A stretch of DNA of 64,000 nt from Diphasiastrum complanatum (taxonomy: Eukaryota > Streptophyta > Lycopodiopsida > Lycopodiales > Lycopodiaceae). Positions 13,392 to 25,549 of the stretch are shown here, one piece after another. The notes under the pieces were generated by a model. The model had not been told where the DNA came from. It saw only the letters and a list, made by a program, of their open reading frames with translations, and ran no database searches. Position 1 is the stretch's first letter; the number at the start of each line of letters is the position of its first letter. A program made the position numbers and the translations under genes. The stretch covers positions 13,826,144 to 13,890,143 of the forward strand of contig CM055114.1 of NCBI GenBank assembly GCA_029204225.1, given 5' to 3'.

Positions 13392-13616
13392 AAACTCCCT
13401 AAAACCTAAATACACACAGGGAGAAGAATATAGTAGAGTGCTAATCAAAACTCCTGAACCGTACGATTATATCCTATTCCAGAATGTCACCACATACTCC
13501 CTCCCTATGACGTTTGAGATTTTTTGTGAAACTTATAGTCCAACAATCAACATTTGAACCACGTCTTTAATGGAAGAAAACAAGGGCTACACACCATCCT
13601 AGAATTGGGAGTGTTT

Positions 13617-13675
<59 letters not shown>

Positions 13676-14119
13676 ATGAAAAATAACTAATACATAACAC
13701 ATAAATTATGATCCTGCACATTAAAGTAACAAGAATATATTAAGATCCTACAAATTAGAGTAGCATGAACTAGTAAGCATGAAACATAAATCAGGATATA
13801 CTACGAATTAGGGTAGCATGAACTAGTAATCATGAAACATAAACGAATGGCATCACACTTACACACACACACACCCTAAACCCTAAAACCTAAACACACA
13901 TGAAGAGAAAAAAAAGAAAGGACATAGTAGAGTGCTAATCAAAACTCCCAAACTGTACGATTATATCCTATTCTAGAACATCAGCACGTGCTCTCTCCCT
14001 ACGACGTTTGGGCTTTCTTGTGAAACTTATCATCCAACAAGAAACATTTGGACCATGCCTTTAACAAAAGAAAACAAGGGCTACACACTTTCCTAGAATT
14101 GGGAACATTGCTTACCTTT

Positions 14120-14210
<91 letters not shown>

Positions 14211-14630
14211 ATCATGCAACATTACTAATAAATAACACACAACTGCAAATTAAAGTAGCATGAATAAATTAAGATCCTACAAATTAGAGTAGCATGAACT
14301 AGTAATCATGAAACATAAATCAAGATATACTAGAAATTAGGCTAGCGAGTGGCATCACACTTACATGCGCACACCCACACAAACACCCTAAACCCTAAAA
14401 CCTAAACACACACGAAATAAAAAAAAGAAAGAACATAGTAGAGTGCTAATCAAAACTCTCAAACCGTACGATCATATCCTATTCTAGAATGTCACCACAT
14501 GCTCCCTCCCAACGACATTTGGGCTTTCTTGTGAAACTTATCATCGAACAAGAAACATTTGAACCATGTCTTTAACGGAAGAAAACAAGGGCTACACACC
14601 TTCTTAGAATTGGGAGTGTTGGTTACCTTT

Positions 14631-14716
<86 letters not shown>

Positions 14717-15165
14717 AACATAACTAATACATAACACATAATTTATGATCCTGCAAATTAAGGTAACATGAATAAATTAAGATCCTACAAATTAGAGTAG
14801 CATGAAATATAAATCAAGATATATTACGAATTAGGATAGCATAAACTAGTAATCATGAAATATAAACAAATTGCATCACACTTACACACACATGCACACA
14901 CACAAACCCTAAACCCGGAAACCTAAAACATAAACACACATGAAGAGAAAAAAAGAAAGAAAATAATAGAGTGCTAAAATTCCCAAACCGTACAATTATA
15001 TCATATTCCAGAATGTCACCACATGCTCCCTCCCTACGGCGTTTGGGCTTTCTTGTGGAACTTATCGTCCAACAAGAAATATGTTAACCACGTCTTTAAC
15101 GAAAGAAAACAAGGGCTACACACCTTCCTAGAATTGGGAATGTTAGTTACCTTTAAGTCTTTCAT

Positions 15166-15240
<75 letters not shown>
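13212..15240. repeat. Four tandem ~520-bp units with nested CA and CT microsatellites
   Basis: The block TAAGATCCTACAAATTAGAG recurs at 13221, 13741, 14270 and 14778, giving periods of about 520, 529 and 508 bp. Each unit then has a CA tract, one or two CCCTAAA-like motifs, a conserved block ending near GGGCTACACACC, and a CT tract. The CT tracts differ in length (about 13621-13673, 14122-14209, 14634-14709, 15170-15238). The frames crossing the CT tracts are not genes. Confidence 0.9.
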
Positions 15241-15242
<2 letters not shown>

Positions 15243-15790
15243 ATTCTAGGTCTTGCTGGAGTGAAACTAAAATTTATTGATGAATTTGTTGGACTCAACT
15301 TGTATGTATCTTCTAAAAGGCCAAGTATACTACTACCAAGCCACTAAGAACAAATAATGGTGTTAAGCATGTTTCAAATCATTATTGAAACTTTTGTATA
15401 ACTCGGTTCAAATTTGTGTTTTGAAACCAACTCACTTCAAATATATGTTGAGAATCCAACTCTATAAGACTATCAAGGCTCTAAAATCAAATAATGGTGG
15501 TCTATACTTGAAGGACAAACATAATTGTTGAGAGTGAGGATCAATTGTTTTTTTAGGCCAACTATGGAGTTCGCCAGTGGATTCATAAAAATATTTTTTA
15601 AGAAGTGTCATCATTTCAAGGACAAACATAATCAAGAAAGCAACAATAAGGCTTCAATGTGGTGAAAGAATCTAAAAAATGTTGTAGCGTTGAGTCACAT
15701 TTTTTTTTTTTTGATGTATCAATTGGGGCGAAAATCTTGTAATCTTGATATATCAGTTGAGGTGATAATTATCTAGAAGTAGAATGTAAA
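15241..15790. other. Unassigned AT-rich sequence
   Basis: No gene, tandem repeat or element end recognised. Confidence 0.3.
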
Positions 15791-16400
15791 AATGTAAGAG
15801 CAAAGGTCGAAATGCACCTCGGAATACATGATGGTATACTGACTTGAATAGATTCACTTATTTCAAGGTTTGTTCAGACCTCCACTAATTCCCCCCGCAT
15901 TGTCCACAGATTCATCAATAAAAGTAGAGATTTGTTTCTAAAATGTGTAATAATATTTTCATAAATCCCAATGTAGAATAAAATTGAATGTAGTCCTATA
16001 CTACAAAACATGCATCTACAACAAAAAATAGGAGACAAACATTTATGTAAAAATTTATGAACAGAGGTATATAATCTTGCATTTATGAGGTGGTAACAAT
16101 CTAGCATATAATCTGTTTACGAAATCTAAAAATGTATGAGCAGAGGTCAGAATGCACCTCAGAATAAGAGATGGTATATTGCCTTACACAGATCCACATA
16201 TTCCGAGGTCTGTTCCGACCTTTATTAATTTCCACCCTAGTTAATAGATCTACCCATTATCAACAAATTTATCAATAAAAGTAGAGATTTGTTTCTAAAA
16301 TGTTTAGATCTATTTTCATAAATCCTAATGTAAATAAAATTGAACATAGTCCTGCACTACAAAATGTGGATCTACAACAAAAAATAGGAGACAAACTGCT
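15791..16400. repeat. Tandemly duplicated ~335-bp unit
   Basis: The stretch beginning TAAGAGCAAAGGTCGAAATG at about 15796 recurs with changes at about 16133. Both continue through AATAAAAGTAGAGATTTG and end in ACAACAAAAAATAGGAGAC. A weaker third partial copy with AGGTCAAAAT and TTCCGACCT lies near 16570-16650. No coding potential seen. Confidence 0.7.
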
Positions 16401-17379
16401 AAAAAATTGTACAAGTACCTGGAATTGCTACTAGTTGTGTTAGTCAGCTGCTTGGATGGTGTTAGAGCCAAAAAAATTGGCATACAAACCTACAAAACAA
16501 TTTTATAACAAGAACTCATACAACTATTGCCTCACAGATGTGTCATTTGAAAGTTCAAAAACATATAAGGGGAGGTCAAAATAGACATTGGTATACTGTC
16601 AAACATAAGATGGTGTATTTCGACCTCCATTCCGACCTTGAAAGTGGGATCTGCTACATAATTTGTGCCTCAAATGCTATGATGGTGATCAGCCTAGTAA
16701 CCACCAACAATGAAACCTACAAAACAAAAACTAGAAATTGTAGTTTGTTAAGTTTATTACCACAAAAAATAATTGTAACAAACTAATTTTACACAAAAAA
16801 ACAACAAAGATCCATATGGAATCCTATGTATGCACCAAAAAACTAGATATCCAGATGATTAATAAGGATTTGGCATCAGAACAGCCATCAAAATAGGTGC
16901 TGATTTAACAAATCCCATAGCTCCGTATATTCCGATAGATATTCCGACCCTCTAAAAGTCTGGATCTGCAACAAAAAACTCTGGATCTACAATACCCTCA
17001 ACTTCGGATCTACAATACCCTCATCAACTCTCACATGGATCTATAGCACGTTAATAAAACTTACGCCATCATAATAGCCTTTGGAATAGCAAATCCTATA
17101 GATATGCCTATTTTGACGCCCATTCTGACCTGCTTGTTACGTTAAAAAACTCTTCTGGATCCGCCGACTTCTTTGCCTCAAAATAAACCTGCATAGAAGA
17201 TGTGGAGTCAATAAAACCAAATTGCAATCACACTGAGATGAATATTATGATGTAAGAGAAAGAGAGAGTGAGAAAAAGAGATATAAAGAGAGATTATTGT
17301 GAAAGATTCAACTAGTTTCATCATATTTTGCTATATTTTCATATTTGGCCTATTGAGGCCAAAACTTGTTTTAGACTTA
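16401..17379. other. Unassigned AT-rich sequence with short degenerate repeats
   Basis: Contains recurring GGATCTGCAAC/GGATCTACAA and TTCCGACC motifs that echo the preceding duplicated unit. No gene recognised. Confidence 0.35.
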
Positions 17380-17505
17380 GGATGAAGTGTATGATATCTT
17401 TATCAAGTTCAAGAATACAAGGGATAACCAATTTTCCACAAAAATCAAGTGCATGAGGACTGACAATGGTGGTGAGTACATTTCTAACAAGTTCAATAGA
17501 GCATC
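17380..17505 (+). pseudogene. Ty1/copia integrase fragment
   Basis: The forward frame reads DIFIKFKNTRDNQFSTKIK followed by MRTDNGGEYISNKFN, the second-Asp block of a copia integrase core. It ends abruptly at about 17505, where copy C of the multi-gene transposon begins on the other strand. Only about 40 codons survive. Confidence 0.75.
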
Positions 17506-17768
17506 AAATTCTCACAGTAACCCAAAAGGCCATTTTTACCATGACACATACAGATTATTAACTGACTCACCGAATGAAAATCTGGATGTTGCAATGAGCA
17601 TGGATCAATAGGATACAATGTTCTTGATGACCATAAATCTACATGTTTTAGCTTTTCCTCCCTATATCGGACCATATCAGAAGTTGACAATTTGGGTTGC
17701 TTTGAATTTCTCATCCTGAGTGGAGCATATTCTAGTGATAGATTCACATGAAGATGATAAAGCTTTGT
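17505..17768 (-). pseudogene. Transposon gene 1, N-terminal exon fragment (copy C)
   Basis: Reverse strand from an ATG in MTKLYHLHVNLS. It stays open through SKQPKLSTSDMVRYR, YPIDPCSLQHPDF and MCHGKNGLLGYCENLMLY before the breakpoint. The same region of copy B is interrupted by a one-base frameshift near 40712, so this fragment shows that the frame was continuous. I recognise no known domain in this N-terminal part. Confidence 0.6.
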
Positions 17769-17983
17769 CATCAGTACAGTAGTATAGTAACAAACAACAA
17801 GATGACAATAACAAAGCTGGAGATGGCGCTAACGACTCTGTTGGAGATAGAGATGGCGTAGGCTTTTTTCAGAAATGTCATTCCTAATTCAAATTTTTGA
17901 GTATTCCCAACTATTGGGAGGGAATATTTCAGCATTTTGAAAAATTATATTTTAACTGTGGTTAAACACCAGTGAAGTTTGAC
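17505..17983 (-). mobile_element. Copy C of the multi-gene transposon, fragment part 1 (gene 1 side)
   Basis: The reverse complement of 17505-17983 matches copy B 40340-40754 and its flank, including the gene 1 start. It is interrupted at 17979-17983 (TTTGA) by a copia element and resumes at 29180. Confidence 0.8.
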
Positions 17984-18254
17984 CTAGAATTTGCTTTGCA
18001 CAGGAACACAGATCATGCTACACAGTAACACAGACAGAAAACACTCTCCACAACAAGCTCACATAGCAACTGTATTTCTCAAAATGAAATTACACTATAC
18101 ATATAGTTGTTCACTCAGGCAACCCATGCATGACCCAGGTTGCTGTTGGCGGGACGCATGTCCCATCGACTTGCCTCGTGGCGTGGCCAACTGATTCTTA
18201 TCCACTGATAGGACCCACAGTACAGTAACACAATGATTCTACTTTAATTCTAAC
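17984..18254 (-). repeat. 3' LTR of the nested copia element
   Basis: Nearly identical to 28905-29179. The purine tract TTTAAGGGAGAG (reverse strand, about 18255-18268) lies directly upstream in the element's orientation, as expected for a 3' LTR. Confidence 0.85.
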
Positions 18255-18309
18255 TCTCTCCCTTAAAGTAGAGTCTACTTTTTATATAGTCATATACATA
18301 GCTATAAAG

Positions 18310-21300
18310 TCAACAAACTTTAAGTACAAAAAGCTTTGATCTAAACTTATCAAACTTTTCTCCAACAAGTGGCTTAGTGAAAATATCAGCTAGTTGTTCT
18401 TCTGTGTTACAATGAACAACATGAATTTCACGACTCAGCAGCCTCTCACGTATAAAGAAAAGTGATATTGAATCTCAATGTGTATAGTTCTTGCATGGAA
18501 CACTGGATTCTTTGCTAGCTGAATGCCACTTTGACTATCGCTATGTAATGTCGTGGGATTTTTCTACTTCATGCCAATTTCTTTCAAGATTTGTCTCAAC
18601 CATATAGCTTCATGTGCTGCACTACACATTGCCTTATACTCTGCTTCTGTGGTGGAAAGAGCAATTGTACTTTGCTTCTTACTAGACCAGGAAAAGCAAC
18701 TACCACAAAACTGGAATACATACCCTATGGTGGATCTACAATCATCATAATCACCTCCCCAATCTGCATCCACATAGCCACACAACTCAGGTAAACCATC
18801 ATGCTTCCTGTAAATCAAGCCATACTCTGAAGTGCCTTTCACATAACGCAAAATGCATTTAGCTGTCTTCCCATGCGTTTCCGTAGGTGCTACCATAAAC
18901 TGACTTACAATGCCAACAATATAGCTTATATTTGGTCTAGTTGTGGTAAGGTTAATCAAGCTCCCTACTAACTGTCTATACAGCGTAGCATCAAATGATT
19001 GTGACTCATCAAGCTTAGAAAGCTTTTTACCTGGTTCAATAGGAGTATTTACTGGTTTGCAATCCTGCAACCTAAACCTGTGTAGCAACTCTTTGACATA
19101 CTTCACCTGTGTTAAACTCACTTTGTGTCCTTTTTGCCACACTTTTACTCCAAGGCAATAATGCATTAGGCTGAGATCTGTCATCTCGAATTGTTCCCTG
19201 AGGTCTTTCTTGATCATGTCTATCATCTCTTGATTATTTTCCATAATAATCAAGTCATCAACATAAAGAGCAATCAAATCAACCATACCATCAAAGCATA
19301 AGACATATAGATTTGGATCAGAATGTGTTCTCACCATCCCCTTTGAACAAAAGTAGGCATCAATCCTGCTATACCACGCACGTGGTGCTTGTTTAAGACC
19401 ATAAAGCGCTTTCTTCAAGTGACATACTTTATTTTCCTGTCCCTTCGCTATACATTAGAGGAGTTCTAAATCCCAAAAAGACCCTTTGTAAAGATTCTTT
19501 TTATATTTTTTCTCAAATTTTTCTCACACATGGACCAATCAAAATACTCAAATTTGAAATCTATGTAACGTAACTTTTTTAGTCCACATTTTGATTCCAT
19601 ACTAAAAATGGCATAACTTTTTAGTGGTAGGTCTGAATTTAGCGGAGTTTGATGCATTAGAAAGTGCTCAACAAGGGCTTTCCAATGATATGTTATATGC
19701 ATACTTTTAAGCTACGATTAAATAGTTATGGCAAGTAAAAAGTATTAGTGTTATAATATTTTAATAATAAAAAAGACATCTTGCACGAATTCTTAAAGGG
19801 TCTTTTTGGAACTCAAAACTCCTCTAATGAAGCCTTCGGGTTGATCCATGAAGACCTCTTCTTCCAACTCACCATTTAGAAAAGCAGATTTCACATCCAT
19901 CTGATGCAAAGGCCAACCAAAATGTAAAGCTAAAGCAACAAGTAGACGTAGAGTATTCCACTTACATACCGGCGCAAAGGTCTCCTCATAGTCGATGCCT
20001 TTACTTTGTGCATACCCTTTGATCACCAATCTTGCCTTGTGCTTTGCTATACTTTCATCTGCATGGTACTTAGTCCTGTATACCCATTTGCAACCAATGG
20101 GTTTCTTGCCAACTGGTGGCTCTACTAAGTCCCATGTGCTATGCTTAGCAATTGACTCCATCTCCTCTCCCATGGCCTTGACCCAAATGTCATCATCCTT
20201 CGCTTCACCATAAGTCGAAGGTTCTTTGCTTTGAATAATGCTAGATACGAGAGCATAATTTGCTTCATACCTTTTAGACAGTATCTTCTCTCTTGTTGAT
20301 CTTTGTAGCTCTTCTTGGTTAGATGATCCTGGAAAGTCATCTATGTTGCGGCTCTCCATCAATTTCTCAAACCACTTAGGGAGCTTTCTGTCAGGTGATC
20401 GGCTTCCTGGTGAAAATGTATCCCACGGTACATCCTTTTCCTTGCGTTTGTCACCTGCAACTTCAATCCTTCTTGCACCAAAAGGTTTGTCCCTACCTCT
20501 CCAACCTATCTCTTGAGGTTGAGTAGTAGTATCCTCTTTTTCATCACTTGGAAGGCCAATGAATGGATCATCATCAGGTGGTATCCTCACTATACCATCT
20601 TTCCCACTGGATGTATCTATCTTCTCAGCATCCTCGTCTTCATACATCTTGGATTCATCAAAGATAACATCACGGCTTATATGGACTTTGTTTTTCACTG
20701 GATCAAAACATCTATAGCCCTTCACACGATCATCATATCCTAGGAATATACACTTGATAGCTTTTACATCAAGTTTACGTCTCTCTTCCTTAGGAATGTA
20801 TACAAAGGCCTTACATCCAAAGATTCACAAGTGGTTTACCTTTGGCTTCTCCTTCGTGAATGCTATCTTTGGTATGGCAATGGTAGGACTTCTATTTTGA
20901 AGATAGACTGCCGTACTGCATGCTTCTGACCAAAAATCTTTTGGTAGTTTCATCTCAGCTAGCATAGATCTGGCACTTTCCACAATTGTATAATTCTTGC
21001 TCTCAGCTACACCATTGAGAGCAGGAGTATGAGCTTGCGTAAATTGTCTTTTAATCCCACATTGATCACAAAGATCATTGAAGTCATTAGACTTGTACTC
21101 ACATCCACTATCTGATCTTATGATTTTGATCTTCCTACCTGTCTGATTTTCGACCAATGCTTTGAAGCTCTTGAAGTTGTCAAATACATCTGATTTCTTC
21201 TTCAAGAAGTAGATCCATGTCTTACGTGACATATCATCAATAAAGGTCATGAAATAGAAGGCTTTACTCTAGGACATGGTCCTCACAGGCCCGCATAAAT

Positions 21301-22797
21301 CTGTGTGGATTAAATTTAGGACGTTCTTTGCTCTTGCAACACCCCCTTTATTGAACTTCTCTCAATGCTACTTCCCATATACACAAAATTCACACATCGA
21401 TTTCAAGTGATGTTCTATGGTAGGCAATCTTATTACCATCTCCAATTTTCTCATCAAACTGAGACTTCCCAAGTTCAAGTGACCAAGCCTCTTATGCCAC
21501 AACTCAGTTTGCCATGGAATGGACGATACAAATCCATGTTGCCCCTTGATTGTAGCACTCAACCTGTACAATTTTGTGTTGGGCTCCCTTACTCCATCTG
21601 CAATAACTTTGAACTTTTGGTTCACATCCTTCACAAAGCAACGATCATGGGTGAATTCTACTTTCAACTTTTGATCAGTAGTGACTCCAACAGAAAGTAG
21701 ATTTTTCTTCAAACCTGGTACGTAAAGTACCTCCCTGATCATCATGCTTTTGCCATCAGGTAGTTGGATTGAAACGGTGCCTATCCCCTTGATTTTGCAC
21801 ACCTCACCATTTGCTTGTGAAACGGATGTTCCATTATCCAACACTTTCAAGCTACTGAACCAATTCTTGTTACCTGTCATGTGTCTTGTGGCTCCCGAGT
21901 CAATATACCATGCTTGATCATCTTGATTAGATAACAATGCAGATATGAAGATGCTAGAGTCTTCAATCTCACCCTCATCAACAAGGTTACCTGCTTGTTT
22001 TGGTTTCCCCTTGCCTTGTTCCACCATGAATTTGCGACATTCACTCTTCCAATGGCCCTTTTTACCACAATGGAAGCACTTGACTTTCTTCTTAGTTTTA
22101 TTGGAAGATCCCTCGTCCTCCTGAGACTTGGCAAATTGTTGTTTAGACTTCTTCTTGCCCTTGCCCTTGCCTTGTTTTTGGCGTGTCGCAAGTGCCTGAT
22201 TGTCAGTATTTTGACGTCTAGCTTTCACCATTTCTCGTCGCTGCTCTTCCTGTATCAAGGTTCTTCTGAGCCAATCAAAGGTTGGCAATCTTTCTCTTGA
22301 TGCTATTTCGCTCACAAACATCTGATAGGGTTCTGCAATGCTGCACAATGCATTGTGCACCAGCTCCACATCACGTATGCGCTCACCAATAGAATGCAGT
22401 TCATCTCTCATTGTCTTGATTCTGGTCATGTATGTCTGAATGTGCTCTCCTTGCTCCATTCGGGCACTATTCAGCTTTGACTTTAGAAACATGATTCTTG
22501 ATGGATTTGATGTCTCAAACTGCTCCTTTATCACATCCCATGCTTGTCTGGGTGTAACAGCATCACAAATGTGGGTAATGATGTGATCCTTCACTGACAA
22601 TTTAATGAAGGTCAAAGCTTTCCTCATCTTTTTGTCGAACACTTTGATATCTTCTTCATTTGACGGCCTTCTCTCATCACCTGTGATGACTTCCCACACG
22701 TCTTTCTCCATCAGTATGTTTTCATTTTGAATTTCCACACTGCATAGTTGGAAATCCCGTCCAATTTGCTACTTTTACTCAAAATGGACTCTCCCAT
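18310..22797 (-). pseudogene. Ty1/copia gag-pol polyprotein, interrupted
   Basis: Starts at ATG 22797-22795 with GISNYAVWKFKM and has a frameshift near 22738. Order: a UBN2-type gag, zinc knuckle CFHCGKKGHWKSEC, protease WYIDSGATRHMTG, the gag-pre-integrase block LWHKRLGHLN...CEFC, then an integrase core with RSDSGCEYKS and NGVAES. RT has WPLHQMDVKSAFLNGELEEE and YVDD (ALYVDDLII). RNase H has TEAEYKAM, DSQSGIQLAK and LADIFTKPL. Breaks include stops near 21276 and 20824, the MITE inside RT at 19455-19827, and a TAG after EIGMK near 18564. Domain content is typical of plant copia; it cannot be expressed as one protein. Confidence 0.88.
19455..19827. mobile_element. 373-bp MITE sharing the multi-gene transposon's termini
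   Basis: Its two ends form ~33-bp inverted repeats: both begin TTAGAGGAGTT, both contain CCAAAAAGACCCTTT, and they differ at only a few positions. TA flanks both sides (19456-19457, 19825-19826). It interrupts the copia RT frame between the LNGELEEE block and KKALYGLK, proving insertion. Its terminal and subterminal sequence (ACATGGACCAAT, TATGTAACGTAAC) matches the right end of copy B (CATGTGGACCAAT, TACGTAACGTAG on the reverse strand). No coding capacity. Confidence 0.85.
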
Positions 22798-23112
22798 GTT
22801 TGCCATCACAAAACTGCTTGAAAGTTCTATTGTAGGATAAAAATAGTATTCCAAGGCCAACAGTGATGTCAGAAGTTGAAAATAATGACCTGCACTTTTT
22901 CCCTTACCAAGCCACTCGCCGCTTGTCCACCAATTTGAAAGCCAGATCGGCGTCGCCTTCTGAAATGCACTCAGTCGTCAACTCCCAACTATGTGCCCAG
23001 TGAAATGGTGAAATCACTTTTGGCGCACTCCGAACACTTTCTCTACTGCAATCACTTTGTTTTGCTGTATTGTACTTGCAGGTACAGTCGGGGTGCCCTT
23101 CGTTTGGAGGTT
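22798..23112 (-). other. 5' leader of the copia element, part 1
   Basis: Untranslated leader between gag and the nested LTR element. It continues at 27893-28904. No ORF recognised. Confidence 0.6.
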
Positions 23113-23117
23113 ATAGT

Positions 23118-23950
23118 TGTAAAAAATACAAAAATAAGCTTGGTAGAGGCCAAAAATCTTGTATATAGATAAACACACATGTGTGGAGCCTGTTCCCACG
23201 TGTGAAAATAGTGTACTTGTCATGTACCATAATCATATAGGTTGTACATATGATTTAATTCAAGTTCTAGTGGCTAAAAAGGCCAAAAACTAGTTTTCTA
23301 GACATATGACACATGGCATTAATCTATTGATTGCATGAGCCACATCCTTTGGTTAGGTGTCATATCCCATGTGTAGAGGACAGCTCACATGTGTGGAATA
23401 AGCTGAAGTAGGCGAATTTGGACTTCTAGAAGATTTCCAAGTAGATCTCCATATAGAAGGAAAATGGACCAAAAGTGCTCAAAATAGAAGGTTTTGTCCA
23501 AGTGTCAGTTTTGCATGATGAATCATCATATGACAAAGCACCTTCACACATGTGGGATCAGAGGGATGATCAGTACCACGAGCTCCCACTTATTGTATAT
23601 ATAGAGCCACATTTGGCCATAACCAATGTGAGACACCAATCTTGGTTTTGGAAGCAATTTTGAGTGATTCTCTCCATTTGTCTACATTTGTTTTGATTGT
23701 TTTGAGGTTCTATCAATGTGTACTTGATTTTTAGGTTGGAGTCCGTACTCAGACAGTGTTTCACGCGTGTGAAACCATAAAGTACACTTACCTTCAATTA
23801 ATGATTGTTCTTGTTAGGATTTTGTGTCTAGAATTGATCTAGATTGATCTTAATCTAAAGTAGATTGATAGATCAAGTAGTCTGACAACCAATCCCTCTT
23901 GAGGATCAGATTAGGATTCACTCTTGGTCCTTTTTGTACTTTTTTCCACA
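23118..23950 (+). repeat. 5' LTR of the pol-less element
   Basis: Starts TGTAAAAAATAC and ends CTTTTTTCCACA. Matched by 27056-27888. Confidence 0.88.
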
Positions 23951-23962
23951 TGGTATCAGAGC
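23951..23962 (+). other. Primer-binding site (initiator tRNA-Met type)
   Basis: TGGTATCAGAGC immediately after the 5' LTR, the standard plant LTR-retrotransposon primer site. Confidence 0.9.
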
Positions 23963-25549
23963 CTAGTACAAGAGGTTTTGTTGAAATTGATAGGGTTAAT
24001 CCAAATCAAGGCCAAAATTAGCAGTTTTTTGGGAACTAGTCAAATTTTGTGTAGCGAGTTGGATTTGATAGCTATCCTTAAAATTTTTGGTCCAGATCTT
24101 GTTGTGGGCTGTAGGAACACTTTTCACATGTGTGAGTCCATACAGCTCTGATTTTGACTGAGAAATTTCAAAAATTTGTAGAATTTGACTCACATACTCA
24201 ATTTGAGTGATTTTTGGTGCAAAATCAAGCATTTTCTATAGAGAATCTAATCCCTTGATTAGTTATTGGATTAGATCAGCCAAGAAATTAAATTTGAAGC
24301 TTGAATTAGGTGCATTAATTGATTATCTCTGATTTTTTGAGTCCATGTTGAAGTTGAGAGAGATTTTGCTAAAAATCATAGATTAAAGAGTGATATGCAA
24401 GGTGAGAGGTTGAAATCCATTGTACCATCACTCTAGATTTGTTCAAAAGTGATAGGGTCAAGTTTAGAAGCATCAATTTGCTAGAAAACATCCTTGGATC
24501 TGTCCTCCAAGTGAAACCTTTGGGAGTTTCTAGTGCATATAGAGCATCTATGCAAATCTTTTGTAGAATTTGACATGAATTGGCTTCAATTGAAAGTTCT
24601 AGAAAAGAGATTGAGATCCAAGTCACATTATTCAATCCTACTCAATTTGTTTGAGTGTTTGTGAGGTTTGAAAAGAGTCATTAAGGTGTCTATGGCAAAT
24701 GTGTAGAGAGAGATCCAATTTTCTAAGAGTTCCTTCCTTTGTAGAAGGCAAGATCTAGAAGCTCATTTTGTGTTGTTATTGGTGGAGAATTTGTATTCTC
24801 CTAGGTGATCAAGTATTTCTAAGTGGCATTAGCTCTTTGAAGCACAATATCTTAGTGAGAAAAATCACAACTTTTGATTTTGAATTTCATTCAAAGTCTT
24901 AAAAGGTAGAGTAATTGATGGAATCCAATAGGAGTGATTGAATTCAATTTGTTGAGCAAAAATTGACATAGTATGTATGAAACTCAAATTAGTTCTATTC
25001 AACTTTCTTTGTGAGAGTGTGAGGGTCAATTTGAGATCCCATTGGATGTCTAGAATGAGGAGGAGTCCATATTTGAGTATTCATGCATGGTTGAGATCTT
25101 TGTGAATTTCTAGTTGTCTAATTTTTTAAGCTTTGTGAAAAATTGGTGGTATAGTTTGTTGTCAAATCAAATCAAATTCATTCTAAATCTCAAGTGTGAG
25201 ATTATTTGGATCAAGAGTGAGTCCAAAAGAAGTGATTAAGTTTGATCTTCATGTATTTGAAACAAAACCCATCTTTTGTTCAAGAATCTCAAGTGTTGAG
25301 AGAACTAGTCAAGTGAAAAGGAAAATCTAGGTGTCAAATCTTTTTTATATCCATTTCAACTTTAAAAAAAAAGAGTCATTGGTATTTCATGAGTCCAATA
25401 GGAGATTGGATCTGATTTCTTTTGTGATTTGATTCAAAGATTGTGTGCTTTTGTCTTAGTGATCAAAGCAAAGTTTCCAAGTGACTAGTCATTACTGTGA
25501 AGATTGATTCTTAGGTTTGTGAGCTAGATCTTTTGTAGATCCTTCTAGA
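23963..25549 (+). other. Long untranslated leader of the pol-less element
   Basis: About 1.6 kb with no long open frame between the primer site and the gag-like ORF. Confidence 0.5.

Noticed and set aside
13212-15240. CRISPR-like array of repeats and spacers
   Set aside because: Units are ~520 bp with microsatellites inside and no short repeat/unique spacer pattern; the DNA is eukaryotic.
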